NCBI GenBank assembly: GCA_023423795.1
Contig: JAFAEX010000177.1
Coordinates: forward strand, 1 to 7,425
Length of the DNA: 7,425 bases
Origin: Chloroflexota bacterium
Lineage (GTDB): Bacteria > Chloroflexota > Chloroflexia > Thermomicrobiales > UBA6265
Reading direction: 5' to 3'
Shown: in pieces, positions 4,585 to 7,425 of the stretch
Layout of the letters: each line of letters opens with the position of its first letter
How positions within the stretch are numbered: the first letter of the stretch is position 1
The notes under the pieces: generated by a model
What the model was told of the DNA's origin: nothing
Databases searched by the model: none
The model's input: only the letters and a program-made list of their open reading frames with translations
Made by a program: the position numbers and the translations under genes

Positions 4585-6579
4585 TCATGTGCCGTCCACG
4601 CCGACGCCGGTCCGGCTCGGGCGCGCGGCCCGATACCGCCACCCGCCGGCTCGATGCGCGCCCGCCGCGTCCGGGTGGATGCCGTTGCCACTCCCCGGCC
4701 CGGCGGTCGGCACGCCCTCGGCCGGCAGGCGCACCGTGAAGATGCTGCCCCGCCCGGGTTCGCTCTCGACCGCGACCGTGCCGCCGTGCAAGCGGACCAG
4801 CCGGTGGACGATGGCCAGCCCGAGCCCGGACCCCTGGTAGCGGCGGGCCGTGCCGGCGTCGGCCTGCCGGAACTCGTCGAAGACGTGCGGCATCGCCTCC
4901 GGCGCGATCCCGATGCCGGAGTCGGCCACCGCGATCTCCACCCCGCCCGGAACCAGGCTTGCTTCCAGCGACACACCGCCGTGTTCGGTGAACTTGACCG
5001 CGTTGCCGGCCAGGTTCAGCACCACTTGCCGCAGGCGCAGCGGATCGGCACGGACGACCAACCCCGGCGCGGCGTAGACCTCCAGCGCGAGGTCCTTCGC
5101 CGCCGCCAGCGGGGCGACCTCGGCGCACACGTCCGCCAGCACCGCGCCGACGTCCACCGGCTCGGTCGCCAGTTCCAGCCGCCCGGCCTCGATGCGGGAG
5201 AGGTCGAGGATGTCGTCGATCAGCCGCAGCAGGCGGTCGCCGCCGTCGGCGATCTGGCGCACGTCGGCGTCCTGCTCCGGGGTGAGCGGGCCGCTCATGC
5301 CGTCCAGCAGCAGGTGCGCGTAGCCGATGATGGCGTTCATCGGCGTCCGCAGTTCGTGGCTCATCGTGGAAAGGAAAACGGTCTTGGCGTGGTTGGCCGC
5401 TTCCGCTTCCTGCCGCGCCGCGACGAGCCGCTCCTCGGTCGCCCGCCGGGCCTCCACCTCGGCGGCGGCCTCGCGCCAGCGCCGCCAGGCGAACACCGCC
5501 AGCGCCACGGCCACCACCGGCAGCGCGGCCGCCAGTTCGTCGATCGCCCAATCGGTCATCGACGGGTGGTGCAGCAGCGCGTCGAGGCGGTCGAACAGGC
5601 GAACCTGCAACGCGACCAAAAGGGCGACCGCGGCGGCCAGCCCGACGGCGGCCGCTTCCTGCACCACCGGCGCTCGGGCGCGTATGCGGGCCCATCCCAG
5701 CACGACCACCGCGACGGCGGCCGGCGCCCAGACCACCGGCGACAAATCCTGCCCGCGCGCCCAGAGGGTCGCGATCGTCAGTGGGACGAGCAGCGCCCCG
5801 ACCGTCGGCACGACCCACCAGGTCCGCGGCTCCCGTCGCCGCCGCGGCGAGCGCGGGGCCATGCCCAGGTTCGGCAGCCGGCCCACCGCGCCGAAGCAGG
5901 CGTACATCACGATCCAGCCGGCATCGAGCGGGTGGCCGGCGTCATACACGCCCGTGAGGACGAGCCGGGCGTACACCGCGTCGGATGCCAGCATCGCCGT
6001 GATGCCGACGGCGAGGTAAGGCGCCGCCCGCGAATACGTCGTGCCGCCGAGCATCAACCGGGCGAGCACCGCCAGCATGAATGCGTCGGTGATGGGCGTG
6101 GAAACGGCCACCACCGCGCCCCAGCCGGCGACCGCCGGGTCCGGAACCAGCGGGGCGTAGAGCAGCGGCCAGGCGGCGACGGAGACGCCGGTCGTCACCA
6201 GCAGCGCGTCGAGCAGCGCCGCGCCACCCGCGCCGCGCTCGGCCTGCGCGGCAACCAGCAGCGACACGGCCACGGCGACGGTACCGACGAAGAAGAACGC
6301 GTCGGCAACCGACGGATACGGCGCGGCAACGCGGAGGACGTGTTCGTACCAGAACCAAACGACATCGCCCGCGGCCATCAACCCGACGCCGAGGGCGAAG
6401 CCCAGCCAGGCGCGGGGCCGCGGCCCAGGAAGATTTCGGACCCCGGCGGCCACCGACAGCGCGGCGGCGACGGCGAGACCGGCGTAGATGCCGCCGCGCG
6501 CCGCCCCGTCCAGCATGAAGTACAGCACCGCCGCGGGGATGACCGCGGCGAGGAACCACCGCGCACCCCGATCGTCCAC
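4585..6579 (-). CDS. Sensor histidine kinase with polytopic membrane sensor region
   Basis: This is a membrane-bound histidine kinase of 664 residues. I chose the GTG at 6579 because GGAGGG (complement of 6584-6589) lies four bases upstream and the first membrane segment begins at residue 6. In-frame starts at 6684 (GTG) or 6666 (ATG) would add 35 or 29 polar residues and have poorer binding sites. Residues 6-366 contain about 10-12 hydrophobic segments. Motifs there (PYPSVADAFFF 87-97, LLDALLVTTG 122-131, TPITDAFMLAVLARL 161-175, SDAVYARL 199-206, DAGWIVMY 219-226) resemble the membrane region I recall in front of actinobacterial GGDEF/EAL proteins. A short coiled coil (367-398) leads to HisKA with SHELRTP (His408). 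The ATPase domain has an N box (Asn526), G1 DSGIG (553-557), F box DEF (568-570) and G2 GSGLGL (583-588). There is no PAS, HAMP or receiver domain. The ligand and partner regulator are unknown. Residues 620-664 form an unconserved-looking tail. Confidence 0.93.
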   Translation of the reverse strand: MDDRGARWFLAAVIPAAVLYFMLDGAARGGIYAGLAVAAALSVAAGVRNLPGPRPRAWLGFALGVGLMAAGDVVWFWYEHVLRVAAPYPSVADAFFFVGTVAVAVSLLVAAQAERGAGGAALLDALLVTTGVSVAAWPLLYAPLVPDPAVAGWGAVVAVSTPITDAFMLAVLARLMLGGTTYSRAAPYLAVGITAMLASDAVYARLVLTGVYDAGHPLDAGWIVMYACFGAVGRLPNLGMAPRSPRRRREPRTWWVVPTVGALLVPLTIATLWARGQDLSPVVWAPAAVAVVVLGWARIRARAPVVQEAAAVGLAAAVALLVALQVRLFDRLDALLHHPSMTDWAIDELAAALPVVAVALAVFAWRRWREAAAEVEARRATEERLVAARQEAEAANHAKTVFLSTMSHELRTPMNAIIGYAHLLLDGMSGPLTPEQDADVRQIADGGDRLLRLIDDILDLSRIEAGRLELATEPVDVGAVLADVCAEVAPLAAAKDLALEVYAAPGLVVRADPLRLRQVVLNLAGNAVKFTEHGGVSLEASLVPGGVEIAVADSGIGIAPEAMPHVFDEFRQADAGTARRYQGSGLGLAIVHRLVRLHGGTVAVESEPGRGSIFTVRLPAEGVPTAGPGSGNGIHPDAAGAHRAGGWRYRAARPSRTGVGVDGT

Positions 6580-6933
6580 CGGACCCTCCGTCTCGTTTCG
6601 CCCGAACCGGTGGCCGGGCTCGTCGGTCCGTTTGGTGCGGATCGACCCGGCGCGGACATCGGCCATCAGCCCGGCCGCGCCCACCTATCGACCGTCCGGC
6701 GTACCGCCGGCCGGAGGCCACGCGGTATCCCGAAATTGAGCCAATCTCCTGGGGCAACGTCGCCGATCGCTTCCCGCCGGCGCGACGTGCGCGCATCATC
6801 GCAGGACGGCCGCCATCGCCCCGCGCCGGCGACAGCCACCCGTCCGGCTCCGCACGAATGATGGTACCGGGGCGACCCATACGCCCATAGGCTGATTGCT
6901 GAAGCCGACAAGACCCATCCAGCAGCCACGCCC
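6580..6933. other. Upstream region of the kinase gene, no gene recognised
   Basis: These 354 bases precede the kinase start on the minus strand. The kinase frame stays open to the GTG at 6684, so part of it could be translated if that start were used. The only promoter-like pair I see reads on the minus strand: TTGTCG, 16 bases, then TATGGG, in the 6887-6914 area. It is weak. The region holds no convincing coding signal in any frame. Confidence 0.45.
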
Positions 6934-7142
6934 GCCCGGGGGTGATGGCGGACGCCGAATTGGTCCGGCCATGGCGGTTGCGAAATCAGGACGGCCACCG
7001 CCCGTGCCCAGCCCCGGCGGGGTTTCGTTGGCGTAGCCCAGGGATTCATTCCCGGGCGGGCGAGGCCGGTGTCCGCCTCATTTCCACAACCGCCATCGTC
7101 CCCGTGGCCTGACCAGTTCGGCAAGCGCCATCATCCCCGGGC
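6934..7142 (-). repeat. MITE/REPIN-like intergenic element, copy 2, with 38-nt terminal inverted repeats
   Basis: Its arms are 6934-6971 and 7105-7142. Of 38 opposed positions, 32 are Watson-Crick, two are G-T and four are mismatched. The outer 18 bases of the left arm are identical to copy 1 (2111-2128), and the inner CCGGCCA is also shared. The bases between differ, yet still pair within this copy. A second, nested stem joins 6971-7000 with 7067-7096, with bulges. The 70-bp core (6993-7062) is inverted relative to copy 1. Copy 1 lacks the right-hand partner of this nested stem, so the two copies differ by the presence of one module. No flanking target duplication is visible here. The element lies between the formylglycine-generating enzyme gene and the kinase gene, both on the minus strand. 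Confidence 0.7.
6993..7062 (-). repeat. 70-bp conserved core of the repeat family, copy 2
   Basis: The reverse complement aligns to 2201-2270 without gaps, with eight substitutions. The palindrome that is perfect in copy 1 is degenerate here (7036-7057, GCCCAGGGATT and its partial complement). The CCCC-GGC-GGGG hairpin (7012-7022) is kept. Confidence 0.8.
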
Positions 7143-7151
7143 AGTCCCGTT

Positions 7152-7174
7152 GGCGGTTCGATTTCGCAACCGCC
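7152..7174 (-). other. Hairpin directly after the formylglycine-generating enzyme gene
   Basis: On the minus strand GGCGGTT (7174-7168) and AACCGCC (7158-7152) form a 7-bp stem with a 9-base loop, starting three bases after the stop codon at 7178. There is no T-tract, so it is not a standard intrinsic terminator. Its 5' arm contains the 12-mer GGCGGTTGCGAA that also occurs in the two repeat elements. It may therefore be an extra module of that family rather than an independent terminator. Confidence 0.4.
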
Positions 7175-7177
7175 CCT

Positions 7178-7425
7178 TCACCCGCCCGGGCGGATCACGC
7201 AGCGGAACGTGAGGTGGTTCGTCCCGGTATCGACCGGGTGGTGCATCCGCGCCGCCGGCCGGTAGCGGCGGCAGTAGTTCTCGGCGCAGGCCCAGGAACC
7301 GCCCTTCAGCACCTTGCGCGGGATGCCCGCCCCGTCCGCGTTCGGGTCCACGCTGCCGGCCTCGTCGCCGCCGCGCGGGTTCGCCGGCGCGCCGCAGCAC
7401 GGGGAGCCGACGTCGTGGGCGTCGG
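7178..7425 (-). CDS. Formylglycine-generating enzyme family protein, C-terminal part
   Basis: Only the last 81 codons are in the window. The gene enters from the right edge and stops with TGA at 7178-7180. Visible residues include CCGAPANPRGG (9-19), PRKVLKGGSWAC (35-46), AENYCRRYRPAAR (47-59) and HLTFRCVIRPGG at the end. This is the C-terminal signature of the FGE-sulfatase (SUMF1) family, which oxidises a cysteine in CxPxR motifs of sulfatases to the catalytic formylglycine. The two active-site cysteines, equivalent to human SUMF1 Cys336 and Cys341, are Cys46 and Cys51 of the visible part with the correct spacing. This argues for a true formylglycine-generating enzyme rather than one of the many family members that lack them. 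A bacterial enzyme of this kind is normally cytoplasmic. The sulfatase client is not in the window. Confidence 0.92.
   Translation of the reverse strand, partial: DAHDVGSPCCGAPANPRGGDEAGSVDPNADGAGIPRKVLKGGSWACAENYCRRYRPAARMHHPVDTGTNHLTFRCVIRPGG

Noticed and set aside
4654..6861. A 735-codon plus-strand open frame, antisense to the kinase gene
   Set aside because: It mirrors the kinase codons in very GC-rich DNA, is dominated by Arg, Gly, Pro, His and Gln, and matches no family. The minus strand carries all kinase motifs in order.
6887..6914. Minus-strand promoter for the kinase (TTGTCG, 16 bases, TATGGG)
   Set aside because: Both boxes are weak and the leader would be about 300 bases, so it is mentioned in the region entry but not called.
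7131..7400. Minus-strand open frame overlapping the formylglycine-generating enzyme end
   Set aside because: It is another frame of the same strand. The correct frame gives the family's GGS-x-x-C-x4-C-RRYR signature and stops at 7178.

Overview
The window is very GC-rich, uses GTG as well as ATG starts, and has AGGAGG-type ribosome binding sites. It looks like a chromosomal segment of a high-GC Chloroflexota bacterium, probably of the Thermomicrobia/Sphaerobacter kind. That placement is an inference from the style of the proteins and of the intergenic repeats. A high-GC actinobacterium cannot be excluded from sequence alone.

Layout. (1) Positions 1-86, minus strand: the first 28 codons of a protein with a twin-arginine-like start, truncated by the window edge. 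(2) Positions 87-464: a divergent intergenic region with a good sigma70-type promoter and a perfect palindrome that could be an operator. (3) Positions 465-4206, plus strand: a peptide-type (Dpp/Opp-like) ABC importer made of a secreted family 5 substrate-binding protein, a DppB-type permease and a DppC-type permease. The second permease is broken by a frameshift near 3594. No ATPase genes follow. (4) Positions 4207-4584: a convergent intergenic gap with a perfect 22-bp hairpin. (5) Positions 4585-6579, minus strand: a histidine kinase with about ten or more membrane segments ahead of its HisKA/HATPase core and no response regulator beside it. (6) Positions 6580-7177: a long gap. (7) Positions 7178-7425, minus strand: the C-terminal end of a formylglycine-generating enzyme with both active-site cysteines.

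The most interesting feature is a pair of related intergenic elements, at 2111-2303 (plus orientation) and 6934-7142 (opposite orientation). Each has 38-nt terminal inverted repeats around a shared 70-bp core that aligns without gaps at 62/70 identity. The middle of the terminal stem differs between the two copies, yet in each copy the two arms still pair. Eight stem positions show paired changes. This suggests that the folded structure, not the primary sequence, is being kept. One copy lies inside the transporter operon, between the binding-protein gene and the permeases. There it could act as an mRNA-stabilising or attenuating element.

Functionally, the transporter genes would take up oligopeptides or a similar solute, if the frameshift is an artefact and an ATPase is supplied from elsewhere. 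The kinase and the formylglycine-generating enzyme have no evident link to the transporter.
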